Below are positions 9,507 to 18,113 of a stretch of DNA of 64,000 bases, in pieces. Source of the stretch: Deinococcus psychrotolerans (lineage in GTDB: Bacteria; Deinococcota; Deinococci; Deinococcales; Deinococcaceae); the NCBI RefSeq assembly GCF_003860465.1, contig NZ_CP034183.1:2187501-2251500 (forward strand), in the 5' to 3' direction. The position numbers were made by a program, and so were the translations under genes. The stretch's first letter is position 1. The number at the start of each line of letters is the position of its first letter. The notes under the pieces were generated by a model. It did not search any database. It worked only from the letters and a program-made list of their open reading frames with translations, and was not told where the DNA came from.

Positions 9507-10025
9507 ATGACGGTTTCCAGCCGCTTTTCCGTGGCCTCGCACGTGCTGGCGCTGCTCAGTCTTTATCCGGAACAGGCCATGAGCTCCGAAAAGCTGGCGT
9601 GCAGCGTGGGCGTCAATCCGGTGATCGTGCGCGGCATTAGCAGCATGATGCGCCGCGCCGGATTGGTGTGCTCGCAGCAGGGCGTGACTGGCCTCAAGCT
9701 GGCGAGGGCCGCCGACCAGATCAGCTTGCTGGACATTTACCAAGCGGTGCAGCCCCCAGAGCGATTGATCGCTCTCCATGAGCATCCCAGCCAAGACTGC
9801 ACGGTGGGCCGGCACATTCAGGCTGCGCTGGGCCAAATCTGCGCCGAGGCACAAGCGGCTTTGGAAGCCCGGCTGGCCCAGACTTCTTTAGCGGCGCTGG
9901 CCCAAGAACTGCACCAAATGGAGCTGGGGAACTTGAAGTTGGGCGATTTAGAATTGAATCAATTGAAACAAAGTCTGCGTCATATCGATAATATGGGCCG
10001 CATTCAGGATGTGTCGGCTGACTGA
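9507..10025 (+). CDS. Rrf2-family transcriptional regulator (YwnA-like)
   Basis: 172 residues. The N-terminal winged helix (SVASHVLALLSLYPEQAMSS, then a recognition region VNPVIVRGISSMMRRAGLV) is typical of Rrf2 proteins. The three-cysteine iron-sulfur cluster motif of IscR/NsrR is absent; cysteines in the central region are spaced differently. That places it nearer the YwnA-like, non-cluster subgroup, though a redox role for the remaining cysteines is possible. The C-terminal ~60 residues are helical and Leu-rich, longer than usual. A palindrome overlaps its own promoter just upstream, suggesting autoregulation. Confidence 0.85.
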   Translation: MTVSSRFSVASHVLALLSLYPEQAMSSEKLACSVGVNPVIVRGISSMMRRAGLVCSQQGVTGLKLARAADQISLLDIYQAVQPPERLIALHEHPSQDCTVGRHIQAALGQICAEAQAALEARLAQTSLAALAQELHQMELGNLKLGDLELNQLKQSLRHIDNMGRIQDVSAD

Positions 10026-10131
10026 ACGTTCGGTCAAGAATTGCTCAAAATGGCTGAACACCCAAGAGAACGGCTCCGTAAGCAGAGGATTCAAGGACGT
10101 TTTACTGTGAGGAGGCTGTTAAGCTGAGTGC

Positions 10132-11187
10132 ATGACTGCTCCTGCTCTGATTCCCACGCCGGTCGCCGCGCCGACGCTGCGCGAACTGCTGCTCAACCGC
10201 ATCCAAAAAGACATCCCGCTGGTGAAGCGCCCCTACGCGGTGCTGGCGCAGGAAGTGGGCCTGAGCGAAGCCGAAGCGCTCACCATTTTGCGCGAAGTCA
10301 AGGCCAGCGGCGTGCTGCGCCAAGTCAGCGCTATTTTCGATACCCGCACGCTGGGCTACCAGTCGAGTTTGGTGGCCGCTGTCTACGACGAAGCGCAGCT
10401 GGACGCGGGCGCGGAAACCGTCAATCAGCACCCCGGCGTGAGCCACAACTACAAGCGCAACCACGACTTTAACTTGTGGTACACCATCGCCGTGCCGCCG
10501 GAGAGCGACCTCGCCGCCCACGTTGACCGCCTACACGAGCTGTCAGGGGCCAAACTCACCCGCTTGATGCCTACCTTGCACCTCTACAAAATTGGGGTGG
10601 AGTTTGACATGACCGGCAACGAAGCCTGGAATGCCAAGAGCAAGCCGCAGTACACCAGCGCCCAGCGCAACATCGGCTACGTCGTGACCGAGCTGGACAA
10701 GCGTTTCGTGGTGGAATTCCAAAAAGACCTGCCGATCACTGAGGAGCCTTACGCCGACGCCTGCGCCGCGCTGGGCCTGAGCATCGAGGAAGTGGCTGCC
10801 CACGCCGATCAGATGAAAGCCGCCGGTGCTTTGCGGCGCATCAGCGCGGTGCTCAAGCACCAGTCGGCAGGCTTTACCTTCAACGCTATGGGCGTGTGGG
10901 CGGTGCCGCAGGAACAAGTCGCTGAGATCGGGCAGGAGATGGCCGGCTTCAAGGCAGTGTCGCACTGTTATTTGCGCCCCACTTATCCTGAATGGCCCTA
11001 CACCATCTTCACGATGGTTCACGGGCGCAGCAAGGAGGAAGCCTTTGGCAAGATTCAGGCCATTCACGACGAGGTCGCGCCGTTTGATCACGCCATTTTG
11101 TATTCCACCAAAGAATATAAAAAAGTGCGCTTGGAGTTCTACAAGCCGGATTTTTATGAATGGGAGCAGGCACAGCAGTTAAGATGA
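10132..11187 (+). CDS. Fused AhbA-AhbB / NirD-type siroheme decarboxylase-like protein (double Lrp/AsnC fold)
   Basis: 351 residues made of two tandem Lrp/AsnC-like units of about 165 residues each. Unit 1 has RPYAVLAQEVGLSEAEA and YKRNHDFNLWYTIAV; unit 2 has EEPYADACAALGLSIEEVA, then FNAMGVW and CYLRPTYPEWPYTIFTMVHG. The NLW and WPY-(x)-FTMVHG signatures are those of siroheme decarboxylase subunits (AhbA/AhbB, NirDLGH), not ordinary amino-acid sensors. Those enzymes usually are two separate chains; here they are fused. A heme or heme-d1 role is inferred from family, but no other tetrapyrrole genes adjoin. TAAGCT (10120-10125) lies 6 bases before the ATG, so a leaderless start. Confidence 0.75.
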   Translation: MTAPALIPTPVAAPTLRELLLNRIQKDIPLVKRPYAVLAQEVGLSEAEALTILREVKASGVLRQVSAIFDTRTLGYQSSLVAAVYDEAQLDAGAETVNQHPGVSHNYKRNHDFNLWYTIAVPPESDLAAHVDRLHELSGAKLTRLMPTLHLYKIGVEFDMTGNEAWNAKSKPQYTSAQRNIGYVVTELDKRFVVEFQKDLPITEEPYADACAALGLSIEEVAAHADQMKAAGALRRISAVLKHQSAGFTFNAMGVWAVPQEQVAEIGQEMAGFKAVSHCYLRPTYPEWPYTIFTMVHGRSKEEAFGKIQAIHDEVAPFDHAILYSTKEYKKVRLEFYKPDFYEWEQAQQLR

Positions 11188-11207
11188 GCTGCTGAAGCCA
11201 ATTCCTT

Positions 11208-11894
11208 TTAAATCGGCCCGCTCAGCCGGCTGATCTCTGCGCCGATCTGAGCGGTCAGGTCTTTGATGCCGCCTTTTGGCTCAATGAGCGGGCCGAAGCG
11301 CACCAGCCAGCGCTTGCCTTCTTGCCGCAGGCCCACCGGCAACACCGGGGCCTTGCCGCGCAGGGCCAGCAAGCCCACCCCACCCTGCATCTGGCCGTTG
11401 CCGCCGCCGCGTGTGCCTTCGGGAAAGAGTCCCAGCGTGCCGTCTTCTTTGAGAATTCTCAGGGCGGTGCGAATCGCCACCAGATCAGTAATGGAGCGGT
11501 CTACTGGAAAGCTGCCGCCCGCCCGGATGATGTCGCCCATCACCGGCCCGAACAGTTCTTTTTTGGACATGAACTGGACATAGTGCCCCGGCATCACTTT
11601 GGCGATCAGGAACGGATCGAGCGAGGAAACGTGCGCTCCGGCCACGATCAACTTGCTGCCGGGCGGCGGAATATGTTCGCGGCCCAGCGTATGGATGTAC
11701 TGGCCGCGCAGCACGCGGGGCAAATTCATGCCCAAGACCACGAACTGATACACCAGCGGATTGACCGTCGGCGCTTGCAACTCATCGGCGGGTTTCGGCA
11801 TCTTTGTTGCGGTGACAGGCGACTGGTTTTTTTGTATTTGGGCTTCAGGCCGCTCAGGTTCAGAAGTCTGGGGGTCGGGGAGAGATGCGGTCAT
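11208..11894 (-). CDS. plsC: 1-acyl-sn-glycerol-3-phosphate acyltransferase family (PlsC-like)
   Basis: 228 residues with the glycerolipid acyltransferase motifs HVSSLD (H88, D93; the HX4D catalytic pair) and FPEGTRG (157-163). It should transfer an acyl chain to lysophosphatidic acid in phospholipid synthesis at the inner membrane face. The first ~45 residues are a Pro/Thr-rich, apparently disordered extension not needed by the family. A TATTCT box ends 7 bases before the ATG on the minus strand. It converges with the preceding Ahb-like gene. Other PlsC-like acyltransferases (ornithine lipid, carotenoid) cannot be excluded. Confidence 0.82.
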   Translation of the reverse strand: MTASLPDPQTSEPERPEAQIQKNQSPVTATKMPKPADELQAPTVNPLVYQFVVLGMNLPRVLRGQYIHTLGREHIPPPGSKLIVAGAHVSSLDPFLIAKVMPGHYVQFMSKKELFGPVMGDIIRAGGSFPVDRSITDLVAIRTALRILKEDGTLGLFPEGTRGGGNGQMQGGVGLLALRGKAPVLPVGLRQEGKRWLVRFGPLIEPKGGIKDLTAQIGAEISRLSGPI

Positions 11895-12009
11895 GCCCTT
11901 TAGAATACAGAGTGCCGCCGCGTTGTGCTTGCGCGGCGCGGCGCAGGTGATTAAGCGGTGAAGGCTGCCCGAAGCTTAGGCCAGTGACGCTGTGCCTACA
12001 CCCTGCCTT

Positions 12010-12573
12010 TCAGAAGCGCACGATGTCCGGCGGCGTCCAAGCGTGCAGCGCTTCACTGAGCAGGATTTCGCCGTCCTCCCACTCGCCGTGCCCGCTCTCC
12101 GGGTTGATGTGGCCCGCTTCGCCCACCGTGACCAGTTCGGCTTCCCAAGCCTCGGCAAAAGCCCCGGCCCGCTCAAACGTCAGGTAAGGGTCGTTTTCGC
12201 TGGCAATCATCAGCGCCGGAAAAGGCAGCGGCTGCCTCGGGATGGGGGCCATCGCCCTCACGGCTTCCAGCATGCCGCCTTGCTCGGCGTCGGCGGGCGC
12301 AACCAAAAGAGCGCCGCGCACCCGCTCTGGTACCGTGTAGAGGCGGGCGTAGTGGGCAATCGTCAGCGCTCCGGCAGAGTGGCCCACCAGCACCACCTCG
12401 CCGGGTGTGGCCTCCACCGCTTCGTTTAAGCGGGCCGCCCAGCTTTCAGGTGTCGGCGCGTTCCAGTCGGCTTGCTCGACCCGCACGCCGCCGAATTTGG
12501 CTTGCCAGAGACTGTACCAGTGCTGAGGAGAGCCGCCGCCCATTCCGGGCAAGAAGAGGAGTCGAGGGGTCAT
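12010..12573 (-). CDS. RBBP9/YdeN-family alpha/beta hydrolase
   Basis: 187 residues. An alpha/beta hydrolase with the nucleophile elbow GHSAG (S66), a likely acid D128 in ENDPY and the histidine H155 in GEAGHINPESGHG; the last is diagnostic of the RBBP9/YdeN (DUF1749-like, PF06821) family. Serine esterase activity is likely; the physiological substrate is unknown. TAGCAT ends 6 bases before the ATG on the minus strand, a leaderless start. It lies immediately downstream of the ter operon terminator and is read in the same direction. Confidence 0.85.
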   Translation of the reverse strand: MTPRLLFLPGMGGGSPQHWYSLWQAKFGGVRVEQADWNAPTPESWAARLNEAVEATPGEVVLVGHSAGALTIAHYARLYTVPERVRGALLVAPADAEQGGMLEAVRAMAPIPRQPLPFPALMIASENDPYLTFERAGAFAEAWEAELVTVGEAGHINPESGHGEWEDGEILLSEALHAWTPPDIVRF

Positions 12574-12601
12574 CAGCTGATGCTAGCGCCTGCGCCGCAA
12601 T

Positions 12602-12638
12602 AAAAAAGGCCGGAAACACCTTGGGGGTGTCCGACCTT
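12602..12638 (-). terminator. Rho-independent terminator of the ter operon
   Basis: On the minus strand, an imperfect hairpin (arms AAGGTCGG-ACACC and GGTGT-CCGGCCTT) is followed directly by TTTTTTA. It lies 18 bases after the stop of the DUF475 gene. Confidence 0.75.
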
Positions 12639-12655
12639 CGCAACAGAGAGTGAGT

Positions 12656-13699
12656 TTAGCCTGGGCTCTTTTCGCGCCGGTTGGCCGCCAAACTCGCCAA
12701 AATAGACGCCACGATAAACGCTACACCGATCAGTCCGGTCACCACTTCTGGCACATGAGCGCCGCTCATGGAATACAGCATGATCAGCGAGAGCGCCAGA
12801 ATGCCGTAGTGAGCGCCGTGCTCTAAGAAACGGTACTGGGCCAGCGTGCCTTGGTGAACCAAAAACAGGGTGATCGAACGCACGAACACCGCGCCGATCG
12901 CCAATCCGGCCGAAATAATGACGATTTCTTTGGTGATGGCAAAGGCCCCGATCACGCCGTCGAGCGAGAAGCTGGCGTCGAGGACTTCCAAATACATGAA
13001 CGAGGCAAATCCCGCCGCGCCCGCCTTGGCCGCCATATTGTCCACGTCAAACAGGCCGCCGAGGGCATTGACCGCCAAGTAGATCAGCAAGCCCACCAGA
13101 CCCGCCGACATGGCCGCCAAGCGCTGCTCGACCGGCACCACCGTAAAGATCAGGCCCATCAGCGCGACCATGGCAATAATGACCTGCACCGCTTCGACGC
13201 GGGCCAGCCCTGCCAGGCGGCTTTCGGGCATCAGCCAGTGTTCGTCTTTTTCAGTGTCGATAAAGTAATTGAGCGCCACCATCAAAAGAAAGACCCCACC
13301 AAAAGCGCTGATGGTCACGGCGGATTTCTCGAGTTCTAGGGCGTACTGCTCTGGACTGTTGAGGGCCAGGTTGCCCACTTCAAAAAAGCCGAGGCCAGAG
13401 CTGATGGCCACAATGGCCAGCGGAAACACCAAGCGCATGCCCACCACCGCGATCAAAATGCCCCACACCAAAAAGCGCTGCTGCCACTTGGCCGACATGT
13501 TTTTGAGGACGGAGGCGTTGATCACGGCGTTGTCGAAGCTCAGCGAAATTTCCATGACGCCCAGCACCAGCACGATCAACATATCGTTGAGGGCACGCTC
13601 CCAGCCGCCGGTACGAAAGCCGTACCACATGGCCAGAGCCACTGCCACAACCGTGATGATGCCGGCAAAACCAAATTCTTTGCGGATGGTGTTGTTCAT
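12656..13699 (-). CDS. DUF475 (TerC-like) integral membrane protein of the Ter cluster
   Basis: 347 residues with about nine hydrophobic segments. The N-terminal part carries VLGVMEISLSFDNAVINASV, the acidic-asparagine membrane motif shared by TerC and DUF475 proteins, repeated in degenerate form as VLDASFSLDGVIGAFA in the second half; this internal duplication is typical. Members are thought to handle metal ions together with TerD-family cytoplasmic proteins, and in Deinococcus they sit in ter clusters. It is the last gene of the minus-strand operon and is followed by a terminator. GGGGAG lies about 12 bases before the ATG. Confidence 0.88.
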   Translation of the reverse strand: MNNTIRKEFGFAGIITVVAVALAMWYGFRTGGWERALNDMLIVLVLGVMEISLSFDNAVINASVLKNMSAKWQQRFLVWGILIAVVGMRLVFPLAIVAISSGLGFFEVGNLALNSPEQYALELEKSAVTISAFGGVFLLMVALNYFIDTEKDEHWLMPESRLAGLARVEAVQVIIAMVALMGLIFTVVPVEQRLAAMSAGLVGLLIYLAVNALGGLFDVDNMAAKAGAAGFASFMYLEVLDASFSLDGVIGAFAITKEIVIISAGLAIGAVFVRSITLFLVHQGTLAQYRFLEHGAHYGILALSLIMLYSMSGAHVPEVVTGLIGVAFIVASILASLAANRREKSPG

Positions 13700-13885
13700 T
13701 TTTACAAATACTCCCCACTGCTCCTCAACCGGTGCAGAGGGCCTGCTTTGCCGTGAGGTCAGTTTTGCTCACCTATCATAAACGCCGCACGGACAAAACA
13801 CGTTCCGTTACGGCGTGAGCTACAGCATAAGTTGTTTAGCGTGAGATGAAATGAGCTTTCACTCCGGCTCAAAAATGCCTAAATC

Positions 13886-14461
13886 TTAGAGGTTGATCCC
13901 GTAGTTGCGGGCCAGTGCGCCGAGGCCGCCCGCGAAGCCCTGGCCCACGGCGCGGAACTTCCATTCGTTGTTGTTGCGGTAAACTTCGGCAAAAATCACG
14001 GCGGTTTCGGTCGAAAAGTCCTCGCCCAAATCAAAGCGCACGATTTCGGCGTTGGTTTTTTCGTTGATAAGCCGGATAAAAGCGTTACGAACCTGTCCGA
14101 AGCTCTGGCGGCGGGCCTCGGCGTCGTGAATGGTCACGGTAAACGCTACTTTTTGAATGTCGCTGGGCACTTTGGAGAGGTCAATCTTGATCTGCTCGTC
14201 GTCGCCTTCGCCTTCGCCGGTGCGGTTATCGCCGGTATGTTCGACCGAGCCGTCGGTGCTGCGCATCTGGTTGTAAAAAATGAAATCGGTGTCGGCACGC
14301 ACTCTGTCGGAAGCGGTCAGCAAAAAGGCGCTGGCATCAAGATCGAAGTCTTGGCCGTCTGTTGAGCGCACGTCCCAGCCGAGGCCCAAAATGGCTTGAG
14401 TTAAGTTGGGATCTTCTTTGCTCAGCGACAGGTTGCCGCCTTTGGCGAGAGTAATAGGCAT
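13886..14461 (-). CDS. terD: TerD-family calcium-binding stress protein
   Basis: 191 residues, the normal TerD length. It begins [20 protein letters not shown] and contains [20 protein letters not shown] and [18 protein letters not shown]; the acidic DGxDFDLD and GxGxGDDE segments are the two calcium sites known for the family. The end ([20 protein letters not shown]) is canonical. TerD proteins act in the cytoplasm in tellurite, phage and DNA-damage stress. A strong ribosome site TAGGAGGA precedes the ATG, unlike the leaderless genes around. TerD, TerE and TerZ paralogues cannot be told apart by eye. Confidence 0.92.
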   Translation of the reverse strand: MPITLAKGGNLSLSKEDPNLTQAILGLGWDVRSTDGQDFDLDASAFLLTASDRVRADTDFIFYNQMRSTDGSVEHTGDNRTGEGEGDDEQIKIDLSKVPSDIQKVAFTVTIHDAEARRQSFGQVRNAFIRLINEKTNAEIVRFDLGEDFSTETAVIFAEVYRNNNEWKFRAVGQGFAGGLGALARNYGINL

Positions 14462-14592
14462 AAGTGGTTCCTCCTAAAGAGAGTGAAAGCGCAAAAGACT
14501 TGAAGACTTGAGCCGGTAAAATCGCGGTTCCGTCAACGTACAGCATTACGGGAATTCAGGGTGAAAAGTTGCCACGCTGCCTTTAACCGCTC

Positions 14593-15864
14593 TTAACTGA
14601 GCAGCCCTTTGCTCTTGGCATTGTTCAAAAAGCTGTCGTATTCCTGAAGCAGCATTTCGTAGAGTTGCCCGTCTGGCAAGGTGTCGATGTCTTCGACTTG
14701 CACGAAGTCGGCGTTGTCGATGAAGCGGCCCGACAAATCATCCAGCTTTCGCAAAAATTCAAAGCGCTCTTTGCCTACGCCCACGAATTTCCAGAAAATC
14801 GGTTCCTTGCTGGCTTCTTTGATCTGCGCTTCCGATTCTTTTTTGTCGAAGGTTTCGCCGTCGGTAATAAAGATGACGTAGACGGGCGTTTTTTCCTTGA
14901 GTGGCTCCTTGCGGGGCCCCGCTGAGCCGAAGTAATGCGTCCTGACGCTCTGCACGGCGCGGGCGTACATGGTGCCGCCTTCCAAGGGGTGGCGCTTGAT
15001 CAGCTTCTCAACCGCGCCGCCAATCCCCTCGATGCCGATGTCGCCGGCGTCGTGGGCTTTGAGACCAAACAAAAACACGTCCATGCGTCCGTCGTCGTCA
15101 AAGCGGCTGGCCAGCGCCAGGGTTTTCTCGGCCACCCGCTGCACCACGCCGCTGCGGTAAAGCGAACTCATGCTGGCCGAAATATCGAGAACGAGCGCCA
15201 CCCGCGCCGTGTGCTCGTCGAGGCCGCGCTTTTTGAGGCTGATCTCGGCCTGTTTGACCAGATTGACGAGTTGTGGGGCTTTCTCGGCAATTTCTTTGTC
15301 GAGCTTCACCTGGGTCTGCTTTTTGAGACTGACCACAGGTGAGCTAGGCGCAGTCACCGGAGCGCCAGGGTTTTCCACTTCGCCGCCAAAATAAACGATC
15401 AAATCGCCCAAACCGCCGTTAAAGCCTTGCCCGATTGCGCCGACCCGCCACTCGCCGGAGTGCTTGTAGAGTTCGAGGAGCATGGCGGCCTTCTCGCTTT
15501 TCAGCGCGGGCTTGGCGTCAAAGCTGACTTGGCCCACTTCGATCAGCAGTTGCGGAGCGCTGGCCACCGGAGCCGTGTCGTGAGTGGCGGTCAACATCAC
15601 CCGCTCGACGTTAGCGGGCAATTTGGCGAGATCCATTTTGAAACTGGCTTGATGCGCGTCCAGCGTGGCAACAATTTCGCCGAGTGGGGTGTGGGGGTTG
15701 TTGTAAAAGGCGATGTAATTGTCGCCGACCATTTTCCGGTCGGCGCTGAGCCCAAAGGCGCTGATGTCTAGGCCGTCTAAGCCGTGCTTGACCGTGACCG
15801 TCAGCGGACTCGATAAGCCGACTTCGGAGAATTTGCGTTTTTCACCGGCTTGAAGCTGGGTCAT
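14593..15864 (-). CDS. TerF-like protein: TerD domain fused to a von Willebrand A (VWA) domain
   Basis: 423 residues. Residues about 1-165 are a TerD-like domain (DGLDISAFGLSADRKMVGDN ... WRVGAIGQGFNGGLGDLIVY) whose acidic calcium sites are weaker than in the true TerD proteins. Residues about 215-420 are a VWA domain with the MIDAS motif DISASMS and a downstream FITDGETFD. This matches TerF of the ter gene clusters. VWA domains usually bind a partner through a metal ion, so it may bridge the soluble TerD proteins and another component. It starts 7 bases after the stop of the TerA-like gene, so translation is probably coupled. Confidence 0.85.
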   Translation of the reverse strand: MTQLQAGEKRKFSEVGLSSPLTVTVKHGLDGLDISAFGLSADRKMVGDNYIAFYNNPHTPLGEIVATLDAHQASFKMDLAKLPANVERVMLTATHDTAPVASAPQLLIEVGQVSFDAKPALKSEKAAMLLELYKHSGEWRVGAIGQGFNGGLGDLIVYFGGEVENPGAPVTAPSSPVVSLKKQTQVKLDKEIAEKAPQLVNLVKQAEISLKKRGLDEHTARVALVLDISASMSSLYRSGVVQRVAEKTLALASRFDDDGRMDVFLFGLKAHDAGDIGIEGIGGAVEKLIKRHPLEGGTMYARAVQSVRTHYFGSAGPRKEPLKEKTPVYVIFITDGETFDKKESEAQIKEASKEPIFWKFVGVGKERFEFLRKLDDLSGRFIDNADFVQVEDIDTLPDGQLYEMLLQEYDSFLNNAKSKGLLS

Positions 15865-15871
15865 ACGGCGC

Positions 15872-17263
15872 TCACTTTCGGCCTGCCTTCCAGCTGAAGC
15901 CGAAGTCGAACGCCTGATCGCAGTCTCGGTGGCCCGAGAAATAGCGCTCTTCTTTGGTGATCACCAGTTCATTGCCGTGCGCCTGCACCAGTGCCACCGC
16001 ACAAAACGGCAGAGCGGCGGGGTTGGAAAGGCTCATTTTAATTTCGTTGCCCTGCGGATCGTTAAAGCTCAGCCGCCCGCCGACCTCGCTGAAGTTGCCC
16101 GCGCCCTCGTAAATAAAAGCGAAAATCAGCACTTTGCGGATCAAATCGGGCCGCTCGATATACAAGTTCTCGCCGCCCGCCGACGCGCCGGAGCGGTCAT
16201 CTTGGTCGAGCTTGATGAAAGGGGGGCCGTCCGCCTTGCCAAAATTGCCGCCGAGCGCCTGAATCACGCCTTTTTCACCGCTGGCAAGTTCGTACATGCA
16301 GCCCAAATCAAGGTCGGCGGCTTTGTCCGCGCCGGTCACGCTGCCCAGCAACTTGCTCAAAAAGCCGCCGCCACCGCTGGGAGCCGCGCTGCTGGGCTTG
16401 GCTTCCCAATTCAGGTTGACGTGAATGCGCTGCGTGCCCGCTTTCTGAAGGCTGATGCGGGCGCTTTGACCCTGCTTTTCCAAAGTGATTTTGGTCAGCG
16501 AGATCGGGCGGCTGGGGGCGGCATTGGAAGGTGTTGAACTGGGACTGGTTGAACTGGGCGAGGTGCCCCGGTTCCTATTGAGGCTCATGCCGCCGCTGGC
16601 TGGAGGCTGAACTGGCGCTGGTGGCTGGCCCGCAGGCGCAGCGTCTGGGCGTCCGCGCCGTGAGAGGTCGAGGCCGCCGCCGCTGGGGGGTGATGCAGGT
16701 GGTGTCGGGGGTGGTATTGGTGCAGGCGGCGGGGCGGCCCGCAAACTGGGCAGCCCGGTGCCGCCGAAGTGCCGCACCAAGCCGCTCAGGCCGTCCGAAA
16801 AGCCTTGACCGTTGATCATCAAGCGCCAAGCACCCTGATGCCTGTAAATCTCGGCAGCGATAATGGCTTTTTCGTTGCTGAAATCTGGGCCGCTCAGCGT
16901 CCAAGTGGCCGCCGCATTGCCTGCCGTGCCAAAGCTGACGGTGCCGCGCTGCACCCCGCGCAGGTCGCCGCCTTCCGGTACGAGGCCAAAGGCGAGGCGT
17001 TCCACAGTGGCGGGCAAGCGCCCCAAATCAAGGCTGAAGCGCTGGCCGGGTTGTCCGGTTTGCCAAGTCACTGCGCCGCCCGCAGCGGTGGGCTGGCTGG
17101 GCGAAATGGTGGCGTCGGGCGAGATCAAGCGGCTGTCTGCCCCAAGCAGAAAGCAGAGGGCGGCGTACTGCGGCGCGGAGCCGGCAACGTCGAAGGTAAG
17201 GTCGAGTTGCTGCTGGATATTCAAGGTGGCGAGCGGCACGCGCTGGCCGGTGATGAGCTGCAT
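15872..17263 (-). CDS. TerA-like two-domain protein with proline-rich linker
   Basis: 463 residues. Residues about 1-165 form a TerD-like domain (DLTFDVAGSAPQYAALCFLL ... WRLMINGQGFSDGLSGLV). Residues about 170-250 are low-complexity, rich in Pro, Ser and Ala. The C-terminal ~200 residues match TerA: VNLNWEAKPS, LDLGCMYELASGEKGVIQAL, a DDRSGASAGGENL calcium-site-like segment and KEERYFSGHRDCDQAFDFGF. A short internal stretch after the linker (SLTKITLEKQGQSARISLQK) is the usual TerA beginning. AAAGGAGA precedes the ATG. Probably a cytoplasmic scaffold in the Ter membrane-associated complex. Confidence 0.82.
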   Translation of the reverse strand: MQLITGQRVPLATLNIQQQLDLTFDVAGSAPQYAALCFLLGADSRLISPDATISPSQPTAAGGAVTWQTGQPGQRFSLDLGRLPATVERLAFGLVPEGGDLRGVQRGTVSFGTAGNAAATWTLSGPDFSNEKAIIAAEIYRHQGAWRLMINGQGFSDGLSGLVRHFGGTGLPSLRAAPPPAPIPPPTPPASPPSGGGLDLSRRGRPDAAPAGQPPAPVQPPASGGMSLNRNRGTSPSSTSPSSTPSNAAPSRPISLTKITLEKQGQSARISLQKAGTQRIHVNLNWEAKPSSAAPSGGGGFLSKLLGSVTGADKAADLDLGCMYELASGEKGVIQALGGNFGKADGPPFIKLDQDDRSGASAGGENLYIERPDLIRKVLIFAFIYEGAGNFSEVGGRLSFNDPQGNEIKMSLSNPAALPFCAVALVQAHGNELVITKEERYFSGHRDCDQAFDFGFSWKAGRK

Positions 17264-17292
17264 GGTTCTCCTTTGGGCAAGTCTCAGCGATT

Positions 17293-17342
17293 AAAAAAGC
17301 GCCCCAACGCCTCGCCGCTAAAGGCAAGGCACCGGGGGCGCG
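17293..17342 (-). terminator. Terminator/attenuator between terD and the TerA-like gene
   Basis: On the minus strand, GCGCCCC ... GCCTTGCC, a short loop, GGCGAGGC ... GGGGCGC then TTTTTT. The stem is long, GC-rich and followed by a clean U-run, so it should stop most transcripts leaving the first terD gene. That would make the leading terD more abundant than the rest of the cluster. Confidence 0.8.
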
Positions 17343-17371
17343 GCTCCTGAGTTGTCTGCGTTTGTGGCGGC

Positions 17372-17947
17372 TTAGGCGTTGACGCCGTAGCTTTTGACCA
17401 AAGCCTCGAAGCCCTCGTTAAAGCCCTGACCAATCGCCTTGAACTTCCACTCGCCACTGTTGCGGTAAATTTCGCCGAAAATCATGGCGGTCACGGTGCC
17501 GCCGTCTTCGGTCAGGTCGTAGCGGGCGATTTCTGCGCCGCCGTCGCCGTTCAGGACACGGGCGTAGGCTTTTTCGACCATGCCGAAGTTTTGGCTGCGG
17601 CTCGGGCCTTCGTAGATCACCACGGCGATCACGATTTTTTGCACGTCGGCAGGCACTTTCTCGAGGTCAATGCTGACCACTTCGTCGTCGCCTTCGCCCG
17701 CGCCGGTGCGGTTGTCGCCTTGGTGAACCACCGAGCCGTCTGCCGACGTTTTGTTGTTGAAGAACACGAAGTCTTGGTCATTGCGGACTTTTCCAGCGTC
17801 GTTGACCAAAAACACCATCGCGTCGAGGTCAAAATCTGCGCCGTCGGTGCGGCGGGTATCCCAGCCCAAACCGACGTTGATCTTTTTAAGTCCGGGCGCT
17901 TCTTTACTCAGGCTGACATTGCCGCCTTTGGTGAGTGATACGGGCAT
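17372..17947 (-). CDS. terD: TerD-family calcium-binding stress protein, first gene of the ter cluster
   Basis: 191 residues, close to the copy at 13886 in length and pattern: [60 protein letters not shown] and [20 protein letters not shown]. Both calcium-binding acidic segments are intact. Its ribosome site AAGGAGGA is 8 bases before the ATG and near perfect, suggesting strong expression. A hairpin terminator follows it, separating it partly from the downstream ter genes. The promoter should lie in 17948-18113, where a TACAAT-like box is read on the minus strand (18051-18056). Confidence 0.93.
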   Translation of the reverse strand: MPVSLTKGGNVSLSKEAPGLKKINVGLGWDTRRTDGADFDLDAMVFLVNDAGKVRNDQDFVFFNNKTSADGSVVHQGDNRTGAGEGDDEVVSIDLEKVPADVQKIVIAVVIYEGPSRSQNFGMVEKAYARVLNGDGGAEIARYDLTEDGGTVTAMIFGEIYRNSGEWKFKAIGQGFNEGFEALVKSYGVNA

Positions 17948-18113
17948 TGAAATTCCTCCTTGTAGGGTCGGGGGTGGGAGCGGGGCGGCCCCACGTGCAG
18001 CGCGGCGCGAACCGCTGTCGGATGAAGAGCGCTAATGCAGTACGAATTTCATTGTAAAGAATCGCTACACTTTTTAGATTTTGAAAACCATCATGTTCTA
18101 CTGAGCGGCCCTC

